A program made the translations under genes and the position numbers. A stretch of 48,541 nucleotides of DNA, taken from positions 1-48,541 of IMG/VR virus record IMGVR_UViG_3300028592_000020. One strand, 5' to 3'. The stretch is from a virus. Below are positions 22,799-30,332 of the stretch, one piece after another (within the stretch, counting starts at the first letter, position 1; every line of letters begins with the position of its first letter). The notes under the pieces are model-generated. The model saw only the letters and a list, made by a program, of their open reading frames with translations, was not told where the DNA came from and ran no database searches.

Positions 22799-24047
22799 AT
22801 TCGATCTCCAGTTGGTTGATGAGTTCGATCGCGTCGATCTCACGGTCAGGATGCGCCTTGTCGGTTAAGGAAGCGCGAATGAGGTTGTGCACCTGGACGC
22901 CCACCGACGAGAACCGACCGGTCTGCTGGGCGCCGTTGAAGCGGTATTGACCCTTCAGCCGGCCGTCGTCGTGCTGGTCCACGATCTTCTGGAACTTTGC
23001 GGGCGTAGCCGATGCGCCGAACGAGCGCGCCTCGGCGATCTCTAAGAGCTCGAACTCCTCGTCCGTCAGACCTTCGCGCTCGTCGAGCACGTCGAGGTAG
23101 TTGATGTAGGCGTCGAGCCGATCGGCGGCGATCGACAGCTTCGACGGCACTAGCTCGTCGTCCTCGCCGGTGACGTTGTCCTCCTCGGTCCATGCCTTGA
23201 CCAGCGTGTCGCGCAGCTCGGCCGTGGCGCAGTGGTCGTAGAGCCAGTTGGCGATCCGCTCGCGCTGCGTCACCTTGGTGATGGCGCCGCCGGTCAGCCG
23301 GGTGATGCGCGCGTTCAGGTGCCTGGCGTTCAGCTCGGCAATGGCCGCGGCACGATCGGCGAAGTCGACATCGACGGCGATGCCGCGGTCGTTGATTTTC
23401 TCCGACACCCAGTACTCTTCCCACTCGCGGCGCGGCAGCGGGCGGGTCGCCTTGAACACGGCGCGCAGCTCGTCGACGTCCTGCGCGCCGTAGCCGCGGG
23501 TGAAGTCGTGCCACTCGGCGGGGTTGGTCTGCGGCGTGTGGGTGGTCCAGTCGCCGGTGGTGAACATCTGGATATAGTTCTTGCCGCCCTCGTGTTTGCC
23601 GCCACGGCCGATGGCACGGCTGGCGCCCTCGAGCTTGGCAGGCAGGTTGCTCGCCACCGCCTGCGCCATGCAGTCGATCGCCATGTCGGGGCGGATGACG
23701 CAGTGCTTGACGCTGGCCGACATCATCAGCCGGTCGAAGGTGGTGTTCCAGGCGACATACCAGGCCTTGCCGGCGAGCGCCCGCTCGTGAAAGCGGAGCA
23801 GCTTCTCGGGCATGAAACCGTAGGCCCACATGAAGCGGCGGGTCGGGTCGAAGTCCTTGAACGAGGACACCTCGACCGGCTCGTCGCCGATCGCGTACTG
23901 GATGACGTTCACCACCGCGCACTTGGAGTAGCGGTAGGCACCGACGAGGGGCAGGCTCTCGTCGATGGTGTTGTGGAATTGCGGGAGCGCCTTGGTCTCG
24001 GTGTCGAGGAAGCAGAAGTCGTTGATGTCGTCACTGAGCGTCGACAT
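22791..24047 (-). CDS. Family A DNA polymerase, N-terminal half (3'-5' exonuclease + thumb)
   Basis: 418 aa. The proofreading domain is complete: ExoI FLDTE (Asp15, Glu17), ExoII NTTFD (about residue 104), ExoIII YGAQDVD (about 189). A long thumb follows, then the conserved TGRFSSVGVQVHNLIR (about 378-393) that in intact enzymes lies just before motif A. The frame ends about 20 residues later; motifs A-C are encoded separately at 19314-20345. ATG 24045-24047 lies 17 bases inside the zinc-ribbon gene and has no RBS, so it depends on coupling; a TTG at 24093-24095 is an alternative. Confidence 0.88.
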   Translation of the reverse strand: MSTLSDDINDFCFLDTETKALPQFHNTIDESLPLVGAYRYSKCAVVNVIQYAIGDEPVEVSSFKDFDPTRRFMWAYGFMPEKLLRFHERALAGKAWYVAWNTTFDRLMMSASVKHCVIRPDMAIDCMAQAVASNLPAKLEGASRAIGRGGKHEGGKNYIQMFTTGDWTTHTPQTNPAEWHDFTRGYGAQDVDELRAVFKATRPLPRREWEEYWVSEKINDRGIAVDVDFADRAAAIAELNARHLNARITRLTGGAITKVTQRERIANWLYDHCATAELRDTLVKAWTEEDNVTGEDDELVPSKLSIAADRLDAYINYLDVLDEREGLTDEEFELLEIAEARSFGASATPAKFQKIVDQHDDGRLKGQYRFNGAQQTGRFSSVGVQVHNLIRASLTDKAHPDREIDAIELINQLEIEYE

Positions 24048-24201
24048 CACGGGGCTCGCGCTTAGGGGCAGGGAGGGCTCGGCTCGGTACGTCAAAGCAG
24101 ACAGCTACCTTGTCGCAGACTTCGCAGGGGCCGCGCGATACGCCTACCCAATACGCCTTCGGCCAGCCGTTCTTATCGGCACAGGTTTCGCAATAGAACA
24201 C
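24031..24201 (-). CDS. Small zinc-ribbon protein
   Basis: 56 aa with two CxxC pairs (YCETC and PCEVCD) spaced by 20 residues, a rubredoxin-type zinc ribbon. The start is GTG 24199-24201 with AGGAG seven bases upstream. It overlaps the start of the polymerase N-half by 17 bases and so feeds ribosomes to it. A nucleic-acid or protein-binding adaptor role is inferred. Confidence 0.65.
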   Translation of the reverse strand: MFYCETCADKNGWPKAYWVGVSRGPCEVCDKVAVCFDVPSRALPAPKREPRDVDAQ

Positions 24202-24230
24202 AGTCGATCTCCTCTCGATCAGCTCAGGAA

Positions 24231-24253
24231 GGCCGGGGCAGCGCGCCCCGGCC
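24231..24253 (-). terminator. GC-rich hairpin after the SSB-like gene
   Basis: Perfect 9-bp stem GGCCGGGGC (24231-24239) / GCCCCGGCC (24245-24253), 5-base loop. On the minus strand it is followed by TTCCTGAG, a short T-tract, so probably an attenuator or partial terminator between the acidic-tail gene and the zinc-ribbon/polymerase genes. Confidence 0.55.
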
Positions 24254-24270
24254 CAGCCAAAGCCGACCGC

Positions 24271-25053
24271 TTACGCGGCGCGGCGACGGCGGCGCACGCC
24301 CTCGGCAGGCGCGGTCTGCTGCGGCTGCTCCTCGATGGTCTCGTCTTCGTCCTCGTCGGTGGTCTGCTCCTGCACGGGGGCGGCAGCAGCCTGGCGGCGA
24401 GTGGTAGGCGCGGTCTCGGTCTTCGGCGTTTCGGCCGGAGCCTCCTCGGCGACGCCCTCCATCGACACCCACTTCTCGATGGCGATCACCGGGAAGTAGG
24501 TCTTGCCGTACTGCTTGTGCGGGTAGCTGTCCGACTTCAGCTGCACGACCGGCACCGGGGTTTCCGGGTGCTTGTCGATCGCCTCCATGATCGAGCCGAT
24601 CAGCTCCTTCATGGCACGCAGGCCGCCGGTCGACGAGGTCTTGTAGAGCGTCTGCTCGCCCTCGTCCTCGCCGCTGACGCACTTGAGCTGCACCGACAGG
24701 ACTTCGGCCCACGGGTGGCCGTAGTCGGGCAGGCTTTCCTTGACCGGCAGCGGCTGGAACATTGAGCGGGTTTCCTCGCCCAGCAGTTCCGGCTTTTCCT
24801 TGCTGCCCTCGGGGATCACCTTCCAGCAGATGAAACCGTGGGTCAGCGACATGGGGTTGATCGCCCACAGGCTGCCGCCCTCGACTTCGACGTTGTCGGC
24901 GCCGTAAATCCAGATGCCGTCGCGACCCATGCGCAGGATGGGTTCACCACCCGGCACGCGGATACCGCTCTGGACGTTCTGGAGCCCCTGCTTGAGGTTG
25001 CCCAGCGCAGCGAGTGCACCGGCAGCAGCGGTCTTGGTAACTTCGGTGGTCAT
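24271..25053 (-). CDS. Candidate single-stranded DNA-binding-like protein
   Basis: 260 aa. The core has many aromatic strands (GIWIYGADN, LWAINPMSL, HGFICWKVIPEG, HPWAEVLSVQLK) consistent with an OB-like or similar beta fold. A long low-complexity tail is rich in Thr, Pro and acidic residues (TTDEDEDETIEEQP) and ends in RRRRRAA. It lies between a DUF2800-type nuclease and a family A polymerase, where phages often carry an SSB of the DUF2815 type. A true DUF2815 motif is not evident, so this is a contextual call. ATG 25051-25053 is preferred for its AGGAA spacing. Confidence 0.55.
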   Translation of the reverse strand: MTTEVTKTAAAGALAALGNLKQGLQNVQSGIRVPGGEPILRMGRDGIWIYGADNVEVEGGSLWAINPMSLTHGFICWKVIPEGSKEKPELLGEETRSMFQPLPVKESLPDYGHPWAEVLSVQLKCVSGEDEGEQTLYKTSSTGGLRAMKELIGSIMEAIDKHPETPVPVVQLKSDSYPHKQYGKTYFPVIAIEKWVSMEGVAEEAPAETPKTETAPTTRRQAAAAPVQEQTTDEDEDETIEEQPQQTAPAEGVRRRRRAA

Positions 25054-25165
25054 TTTCATATTTCCTGTTTGCTGTTTCATAGTTGGGTAGGCACGTCGGT
25101 GGAGGATCGGTTTCGGTGCGGAGCTAGCCTGCTTCCCTCTTCCGACCCTCCGGTATCACCTCGCC

Positions 25166-26539
25166 TTAGAGCGAGGCGATCTTGTCGGCCAGCGACTTGA
25201 CCATCGTCGCCGTCGCTTCGACAGCGGGGCGCGGGTCATCCGAAGGCGCGATCGTGGTGCCGGAGGATACGCCCGGCTTCACGTATTTCTCAAGCAGCTT
25301 GAGCTGCTTTTCGTCCTTGATCTTCTTCCGCGCGACGGCGGGAGTGATCGAGGACCAGGGCTTGCGCCGCTCGTCGACGCTCAGCCCGGCGCGGCCGAGG
25401 AAGGCGTCGGTCTTTTTCTCGTCTAGCCAGCTGTCCCACCCGGCGCGCTTGGGCACCAGCTTGTGGCCGGGGATGACGCCGCCGGCTTCCATGAAGGCGT
25501 GCGCTTGGGTGTATGCCTCGTTGATGTAGGGCTCGACGATCTCGGCGATGGTGAGCATGGCGGCGAGGGCCTCGGCGTATTCCATGCGCGACTGGACAAC
25601 CGGCAAGGTCTCGACCGGGTGAAGCGAGGCAAGCGCTTCGGACTGCGCCTTAAGTTTGCTCAGCTTCTCACCCACCTCGGCCATCGCCACCGGCCCGTTG
25701 AGATGCAACGGGCAGATTGTCTTGCACTTGGCGAAGCGGCAATAGGAGCCCTTCTTGATCTGGCCCTTGCCCGACAGGGCTTCCTCGACGGCGTCGACGA
25801 GATCAAGGCGGAAGTCCTCGAGCGACTGGTAGGTGGTCTCGAACGTCGACAGCTCCTCGTCGAGAATGCGAGGCTGACAGATCACCAGCTCGACTGCGCC
25901 GCTGTTGAACTCGGCGTCGAAGTAGTCGGGGTAGGTGTGCATCGCCGCGCGGGCGTAGAACATCAGCTGGTCGTTGCCGTACTCGACGGTGCTGCCGTCC
26001 GCCGGATTGGTTGGGCTGGGCTCGTTCACCTTGTACGAGGCCAGCACCGGCACACCCTGCCCGAACTTCCAGTCCCACACCACCGTCTTCCTGGGCGCGC
26101 GGATCAGCACGTCGCACGTGCCGAATGCGCCCTCGATGCCGGGCATTGATACCTTGCTCTCGACGCGCAGGCGCAGCGTGGCGTCTTCGGGCTCATCCTC
26201 GAGCAACTTGTCACAGTAGGCGAGGAACGACTTGTAGGCCGGCACCACCGCGTCATACATGCGGTCGAGGTGCAGGTTGTAGGTCGCCCACAGCTCGTCG
26301 ACCTTGGGGTCGGCCATGATGGCGTTGATCTCGATATCGTTCTCGACCAGGTAGGCCATGATCTCGTGCAGGCCGGTGCCTTCGTCGGCGTAGGTCGAGC
26401 TCTCCTTCAGCACGCTCTCCGGCAGCTTGGCGAGCAGGTCGACGTGGCCCGGGCAGCCAAGGATGCGGCTGGCGCTGGAGCCGCCGACAATGGAGCTATG
26501 GCTGTCGGGGGTCTTCTCGTGGGTGATGGTGTCAGTCAC
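25166..26539 (-). CDS. DUF2800 / Cas4-RecB-like nuclease
   Basis: 457 aa. The opening SSIVGGSSASRILGCPG and the later GTGLHEIMAYLVEN match the DUF2800 family. The PD-(D/E)XK core is seen in AFGTCDVLI...VVWDWKFGQG (Asp, then D-x-K, residues about 145-158). CRFAKCKTIC near 300 and Cys in RILGC could bind an iron-sulfur cluster as in Cas4. A 5'-3' exonuclease or recombination role in replication is inferred. GTG 26537-26539 has GAGGAG six bases upstream. Confidence 0.8.
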   Translation of the reverse strand: MTDTITHEKTPDSHSSIVGGSSASRILGCPGHVDLLAKLPESVLKESSTYADEGTGLHEIMAYLVENDIEINAIMADPKVDELWATYNLHLDRMYDAVVPAYKSFLAYCDKLLEDEPEDATLRLRVESKVSMPGIEGAFGTCDVLIRAPRKTVVWDWKFGQGVPVLASYKVNEPSPTNPADGSTVEYGNDQLMFYARAAMHTYPDYFDAEFNSGAVELVICQPRILDEELSTFETTYQSLEDFRLDLVDAVEEALSGKGQIKKGSYCRFAKCKTICPLHLNGPVAMAEVGEKLSKLKAQSEALASLHPVETLPVVQSRMEYAEALAAMLTIAEIVEPYINEAYTQAHAFMEAGGVIPGHKLVPKRAGWDSWLDEKKTDAFLGRAGLSVDERRKPWSSITPAVARKKIKDEKQLKLLEKYVKPGVSSGTTIAPSDDPRPAVEATATMVKSLADKIASL

Positions 26540-26549
26540 TGGTCTCTCC

Positions 26550-26762
26550 TCAATCTTCGCTAAACCAATCGGACGGCGGCCACGCGCCGCAGTACCGGCA
26601 CATGTGCCCTTCGTAGGGCTCGTACTCGTACTGGTGCCCTTCTTCACCGTCCTCGTGCAAGGCGGTGGCGCAGCAATCCTGGCACAGCGCGGTCTCAGGC
26701 GTCGCGTAGACTGCGACTTCATCCTTACCGCACTTGCTGCAAACAACGCGCTCAGAAGTCAT
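26550..26762 (-). CDS. Double zinc-ribbon protein
   Basis: 70 aa with three CxxC(-like) pairs: VVCSKCG, LCQDCC and MCRYCG, and an acidic, Tyr-rich linker. Only the last 70 residues of a longer frame are protein-like; ATG 26760-26762 overlaps the RHH gene by 11 bases. Probably a small nucleic-acid-binding or adaptor protein. Confidence 0.6.
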   Translation of the reverse strand: MTSERVVCSKCGKDEVAVYATPETALCQDCCATALHEDGEEGHQYEYEPYEGHMCRYCGAWPPSDWFSED

Positions 26763-27126
26763 CGTCGTCGTGCTTGGGCCGCGGAACGCGCGGACCCTTC
26801 TCGCGGAACTTCTCCGGCACGCGGAAGGTCTCCTGCGTATCGGGCGGAAGGATGATGTCGGCGGCCGGCGCTGCCGTGGTCTGCACCACGCGCTGCGGCA
26901 CATCGGCGGCGCTGCCGGGCACAGGCTCGGGGCGGTCGGCTCGCGCCAGCGCCTGCTGGTAGCTCTCCGGCAGGTGCGGGTTCTCCAGCAGCGCCGACCG
27001 CACCAGCATACGCAAGGCGGTGCCGTTGCTCGTGCCCAGCCGCTCGGCATGGCGCTCGATCAGGGCGTAGGTCTCGTCGTCCATGTAGAACGAGCGCTGC
27101 TTCATCTTGTCTTTTGCGGCTGTCAC
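26752..27126 (-). CDS. Ribbon-helix-helix regulator
   Basis: 124 aa. KQRSFYMDDETYALIERHAERLGTSNGTALRMLV is split as strand (RSFYM), helix and GTSNGTALRML helix: the CopG/Arc-type RHH DNA-binding unit. The tail is Pro/Asp-rich (PKHDDDDF). GTG 27124-27126 is preferred to the ATG two codons earlier because AGGAGG then sits six bases upstream. It is the first leftward gene beside the divergent control region, so it probably autoregulates and controls the rightward genes. Confidence 0.7.
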   Translation of the reverse strand: MTAAKDKMKQRSFYMDDETYALIERHAERLGTSNGTALRMLVRSALLENPHLPESYQQALARADRPEPVPGSAADVPQRVVQTTAAPAADIILPPDTQETFRVPEKFREKGPRVPRPKHDDDDF

Positions 27127-27246
27127 GGCCATCCTCCTGAAATTCGGTTGTCGGTCGGCGTTCCACTGCCCAGCTTGCAAGCTGCAGCCACGGCCCGCCG
27201 TGAGACACTGTCGGGCAATCATCCGCCGACCGACGAGGAGGACCAT
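27127..27246. promoter_or_regulatory. Divergent control region with nested dyads
   Basis: 120 bases between the leftward RHH gene and the rightward VRR-NUC gene. It holds an 11-bp inverted repeat GTCGGTCGGCG (27150-27160) / CGCCGACCGAC (27224-27234), the perfect 14-base palindrome CAGCTTGCAAGCTG (27171-27184), and CACGGC-CC-GCCGTG (27189-27202). No strong -35/-10 pair is visible. Operator sites for the RHH protein or a replication origin are both possible. Confidence 0.65.
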
Positions 27247-27582
27247 ATGCTAGAAATTTCGGTTGAGCAATACCTAAACGATACTGTTGCACTACTGGGC
27301 GGAAAGACCTATAAGTTCGTCGTCCCCGGTGTTCGGGGTTACCCGGATCGGATCGTCAAGCTGCCCGGTGTGAGTGCCTTCCTCGTCGAACTCAAGAAGC
27401 CCAAAGGCGGGCGGGTCGCCGAGTTGCAGAAGGTCAGGCACGCGGAACTGCGGGCGGTCGGGTGGCGGGTGTATCTGTGCAAGGATCGAGAGGAGATCGA
27501 CCGTGTCATCGAGCAAGAGCGACTTACTGGACCTGACCCTGCAGCTACACGCGGAGACGCCAAAGGCGCTACTCGTCAGTGA
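27247..27582 (+). CDS. VRR-NUC nuclease
   Basis: 111 aa. GVRGYPDRIVKLPG...AFLVELKKPKGGRV (PD...E-x-K) and a following LRAVGWRVYLC are the VRR-NUC (PD-(D/E)XK) core. Such phage proteins are structure-specific nucleases for branched DNA. The start ATG 27247-27249 has AGGAGG five bases upstream; a longer frame before it is noise across the control region. It overlaps the next gene by 80 bases in another frame. Confidence 0.8.
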   Translation: MLEISVEQYLNDTVALLGGKTYKFVVPGVRGYPDRIVKLPGVSAFLVELKKPKGGRVAELQKVRHAELRAVGWRVYLCKDREEIDRVIEQERLTGPDPAATRGDAKGATRQ

Positions 27583-27709
27583 CGACGGCGTTCAGAAGAA
27601 CGCCGTCTGGCTGCCGCTGTCGCAGATCGAGTACGAGAAGAAGCCAGGCAGCGGCCTCGTTGTAGTGACGCTGCCCGAGTGGCTGGCGCTCGACAAGGGT
27701 CTGGTTTGA
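27503..27709 (+). CDS. Hypothetical protein
   Basis: 68 aa. SDLLDLTLQLHAETPKALLV helix, then strands NAVWLPLSQIEYEKKP and GLVVVTLPEWLALDKGL. GTG at 27503-27505 with AGGAG seven bases upstream, lying inside the VRR-NUC gene. The sequence pattern is common among small phage proteins next to VRR-NUC, but I cannot name a family. Confidence 0.55.
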   Translation: MSSSKSDLLDLTLQLHAETPKALLVSDDGVQKNAVWLPLSQIEYEKKPGSGLVVVTLPEWLALDKGLV

Positions 27710-27969
27710 TGGCTGATCCTATCCACTTCGACGGCGCCAACACAACGCTCGGTGCCCCCGCCGGCAACGAGCACAACGTCGAGCCGCTGCACGTATTCCG
27801 CAACGGGCGCGTTTGCGTGTCCTGCTGGAAGCTGACGCCGGAAGAGATCGCCGCCGGCGTGGTATTCCTGTCGGTTTATAGCGGCCATACGCAGCCGCCT
27901 GTGCTGGTGGCTGACGAAGATACGACACGCTCGGTGTTGGCCGATGTCGGCGGGGTGTGGAAGAAGTGA
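27709..27969 (+). CDS. Hypothetical protein
   Basis: 86 aa. PLHVFRNGRVCVSCWKLTPE contains CVSC, a possible half zinc site, followed by the hydrophobic GVVFLSVYSG. ATG overlaps the preceding stop (TGATG). The pattern is soluble; it may help the SNF2 protein it precedes, as the genes overlap. Confidence 0.5.
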   Translation: MADPIHFDGANTTLGAPAGNEHNVEPLHVFRNGRVCVSCWKLTPEEIAAGVVFLSVYSGHTQPPVLVADEDTTRSVLADVGGVWKK

Positions 27970-29396
27970 GGGCGAAGTCCGATCTACGCAGCGCCCAGCA
28001 GCGCACCATCACCAAGCTCTACGAGGAGCCGGCCGTAGCTGCGGTGCTCGGCATGGGCGCTGGCAAAACCGCCAGCGCTCTCACCGCCTTCGTCGAGCTC
28101 AAACAAGACGGCCACGCGCAGGATATGTTCGTGCTGGCGCCGAAGCGTGTCAGCCAGCTGGTATGGCCGGCCGAGCCGCGCTTGTGGGAGCACCTGCGCC
28201 ACCTCAAGGTGGTGTTCGTCGGCGGCACCGCGGCGCAGCGCCTGCAAGCGCTCAAGACCCCGGCCGACATCTACGCCATCGGCATCGACAATACGCAGTG
28301 GTTCGTCGACTGGATGGCGACGCAGAAGCCTGCCCGCCTGTCGCGCAGCGTGCTCTGCATCGACGAGAGCTCGCGCTTCAAGAACCCGCGCGGCAAGCGC
28401 GGCAAGGCGCTGTTCTCCTACCTCTACAAGAACCCGGCGGCGTTCCTCGCCATCTGGGAGCTGACCGGCACGCCGCGCCCGAACGGCTACGAGGACCAGT
28501 TCATGCCGCTCAAGCTCGCTACCCGTGGCAAGCTGTGGGGCAAGAGCTTCGATCGCTGGCGCGAGGCGAACTTCTACCCGGTCGACTACAACGGCTACAA
28601 CTGGCGGGTGCAGCCGGAAAAGGAGAAGTCGCTGATCGCCGCGATCAATACGGTGACGATCACTATTCCTTTCGACGAGATGCCCGACCTGCCGATGCTC
28701 AACGACGGCCCCGACTTCATCGAGTGGGTCGATATGCCGCGCGACGTGCGGCCGGTCTACGACACCATGAAGAAGCACCTGGTCGCCGAGCTTGAAATGC
28801 TTGGGCAGACGGCAGCCGCCGCAAATATGGCGGTGGCGAGCGGTAAACTGAGCCAGATCGTGCAGGGCTTCCTGTACGGTGAAGGGCAGGCCTATAGCCG
28901 CGACGGCGCTGGCAAGCACTGGCGCAACGCTGAGCGCCTGCACGACGTCAAGATGGAACGCCTGCTGGAACTGATCGAGACCTTGGACGGCGAGCCGGCG
29001 CTGATCGCCTACGAGTTTCAGGAAGACCTCGCCCAGTTGCGCGGCCAGTTCCCGAACCTGCCTTATCTCGGCGCCGGCGTGAGCGACAAGGCGGCGATCG
29101 AGTTCGAGCACGGCTGGAACGAGGGGCGCTTCCCGGTCGCGGCGGTGCACCCCGCCTCGGCTGGCCACGGCCTCAACCTGCAGCACGGCGGGGCGCAGCT
29201 GTTCTGGTACGGCATGACCTGGTCGGCCGAGCTCTACGACCAGCTGCTCAAGCGCCTGCACCGCCCCGGCCAGACGCACCCTGTTTTTTCCCGACCGATC
29301 CTCATGCGCGATACGGTCGACGAGCTGAAGTACGAGCGCGTGCGTAACAAGATGACCGCGCAGGCGGCATTTCAACGACTACTCAAGGAGGTATGA
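27957..29396 (+). CDS. SNF2-type DEAD/DEAH helicase
   Basis: 479 aa, the phage-type SNF2 protein. Walker A GMGAGKT (residues 32-38), motif II IDESS near 134, motif III-like ELTGTPRPNG, and motif VI RLHRPGQT near 433. It translocates on double-stranded DNA to remodel replication or recombination intermediates; the adjacent VRR-NUC gene suggests joint work at branched DNA. GTG 27957 is taken as start; GTG 27966 (GTGA overlap) is an alternative. Ends inside the next gene's start region (KEV then TGA). Confidence 0.85.
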   Translation: MEEVRAKSDLRSAQQRTITKLYEEPAVAAVLGMGAGKTASALTAFVELKQDGHAQDMFVLAPKRVSQLVWPAEPRLWEHLRHLKVVFVGGTAAQRLQALKTPADIYAIGIDNTQWFVDWMATQKPARLSRSVLCIDESSRFKNPRGKRGKALFSYLYKNPAAFLAIWELTGTPRPNGYEDQFMPLKLATRGKLWGKSFDRWREANFYPVDYNGYNWRVQPEKEKSLIAAINTVTITIPFDEMPDLPMLNDGPDFIEWVDMPRDVRPVYDTMKKHLVAELEMLGQTAAAANMAVASGKLSQIVQGFLYGEGQAYSRDGAGKHWRNAERLHDVKMERLLELIETLDGEPALIAYEFQEDLAQLRGQFPNLPYLGAGVSDKAAIEFEHGWNEGRFPVAAVHPASAGHGLNLQHGGAQLFWYGMTWSAELYDQLLKRLHRPGQTHPVFSRPILMRDTVDELKYERVRNKMTAQAAFQRLLKEV

Positions 29397-29590
29397 TGGA
29401 GCGCGACGAGATGTTCACCACACCGCGCGGCAAGCTCGACGACCTGCTCGTCAGCGCCCGCGCGGTAGCCGAGCTGCTCAACCAGGCCGAGCAGAACCAC
29501 GGCGGCCTGATCGGCGTCGACACGCTCAAGGCGGCCAACAGCCTGCGCCTCGAGCTGGCGCGCTGGCCGAAGACGGAGAGGAAGCCATGA
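29396..29590 (+). CDS. Small helical hypothetical protein
   Basis: 64 aa from ATG 29396-29398, chosen because AGGAGG sits four bases upstream; ATG 29393 would have a gap of one. The helical core is KLDDLLVSARAVAELLNQAE, then DTLKAANSLRLELARW. No family recognised. Confidence 0.5.
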   Translation: MERDEMFTTPRGKLDDLLVSARAVAELLNQAEQNHGGLIGVDTLKAANSLRLELARWPKTERKP

Positions 29591-29934
29591 GGTTCTACCG
29601 CAATCCGGTTTGGTGGGCCGCCCTCGGTATCCTCACCGTCGTCGTGCTCTACGTGCTCTGGCCCGCCGAGCCGACCACGCTGTTCGCCCTGACCAGCAGC
29701 GACGGGCGCTGCACCGGCTTTCCTAATGGCATCGGCCGGTGGAACTGGTCGACCTGCTGCAAGATACATGACGTGCAGGCGGTAGCCGGCCCGGCGAGCG
29801 ACGGGGCGCTGGCAACCTGCCTGCTCGAGAATACTCCGCTCGCCGCCGCCCCGCTGGTGTTCCTCGCCTGCGCGCTGATGGCAGCGTGCCGGCCGGCGTA
29901 CAATTTGCTGCAACGCTGGGGGTGGGTGCGGTAG
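29587..29934 (+). CDS. Membrane protein with PLA2-like CCxxHD motif
   Basis: 115 aa. TM1 is WWAALGILTVVVLYVLW (residues 9-25); TM2 is AAPLVFLACALMAA (about 86-99). Between them RCTGFPNG...STCCKIHDVQ and SDGALATCLLEN follow the order seen in small phospholipase A2-like proteins: Cys, then CCxxHD (catalytic His-Asp), then A/S-D-x-x-L-x-x-C. The calcium loop is not clearly seen. If active it would attack phospholipids at the membrane, so lysis or entry is conceivable. ATGA overlap with the previous gene. Family call tentative. Confidence 0.5.
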   Translation: MRFYRNPVWWAALGILTVVVLYVLWPAEPTTLFALTSSDGRCTGFPNGIGRWNWSTCCKIHDVQAVAGPASDGALATCLLENTPLAAAPLVFLACALMAACRPAYNLLQRWGWVR

Positions 29935-30092
29935 TGCTGCTCGACAGCTTCGATCCCAACACGCTTGACCTTGACTGGCCGAGCTACCTCTACTCGGGCA
30001 ACACCACGCACCGGGCGCTGCTCGATTACGAGGACTACCTCTGGTTCATCCAGTGGCAGTGGCGTTTCAAGCAGTCGCGCAACAGCCCTTAA
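29934..30092 (+). CDS. HNH endonuclease, N-terminal fragment (frameshifted)
   Basis: 52 aa from GTG 29934-29936 overlapping the preceding stop (TAGTG). LDYEDYLWFIQWQWRFKQSR is the usual N-terminal part of small phage HNH homing endonucleases (D-E-D-Y...W pattern). The frame stops at TAA 30090-30092, while the rest of the domain continues in the +1 frame from 30091. Bases 30084-30097 are the perfect palindrome AGCCCTTAAGGGCT. Confidence 0.6.
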   Translation: MLLDSFDPNTLDLDWPSYLYSGNTTHRALLDYEDYLWFIQWQWRFKQSRNSP

Positions 30093-30297
30093 GGGCTACC
30101 TGTTCCGCACGGTCAAGGTGAAGGTCGGCTCGATCTGGGTGAGCCAGAACCAGTGGTTGCACACCGCGATCATGGAGCGGATCGAACCGCCGCCCCGGCC
30201 CGGCATGGTGGTCGACCACATCGACCGCGATACCATGAACAACACTCGCGCGAACTTTCGCTGGGCGACGCTGCGCGAGAACCGGCTCAACCGATAA
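30091..30297 (+). CDS. HNH endonuclease, C-terminal fragment (catalytic)
   Basis: 68 codons in the +1 frame after the CCT-TAA slip point (c30087-t30090). The catalytic core is present: WLHTAIM, then GMVVDHIDRDTMNNTRANFR and WATLRENRLNR (H-N-N pattern of the HNH family). With a +1 shift the fused protein would be about 120 aa, the normal size. No start codon or RBS of its own is obvious nearby, so it is either expressed by frameshifting, a broken gene, or a base error in the assembly. Confidence 0.7.
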   Translation, partial: KGYLFRTVKVKVGSIWVSQNQWLHTAIMERIEPPPRPGMVVDHIDRDTMNNTRANFRWATLRENRLNR

Positions 30298-30322
30298 AGA
30301 AAGGCCGGGCTCACGCCCGGCC
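30294..30322 (-). terminator. Leftward half of the bidirectional terminator
   Basis: Stem GGCCGGGC (30303-30310) / GCCCGGCC (30315-30322), TCAC loop; on the minus strand followed by TTTCTTTAT. It ends the late leftward operon that finishes with the 61-aa gene. Confidence 0.8.
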
Positions 30323-30332
30323 AGTGGCCTCG

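Noticed and set aside
24031-24215. GAGAGGAGATCGAC shared by the zinc-ribbon RBS (minus) and the 68-aa gene RBS (plus, 27489-27502)
   Set aside because: A 14-base Shine-Dalgarno-type match; in the plus strand it is also codons of VRR-NUC, so convergence or chance is enough.
26550-27050. Long Arg/Pro-rich reading frames overlapping the RHH and zinc-ribbon genes, and many similar long frames elsewhere
   Set aside because: They are the shifted or complementary reading of real GC-rich genes: no RBS, biased composition, no motifs.
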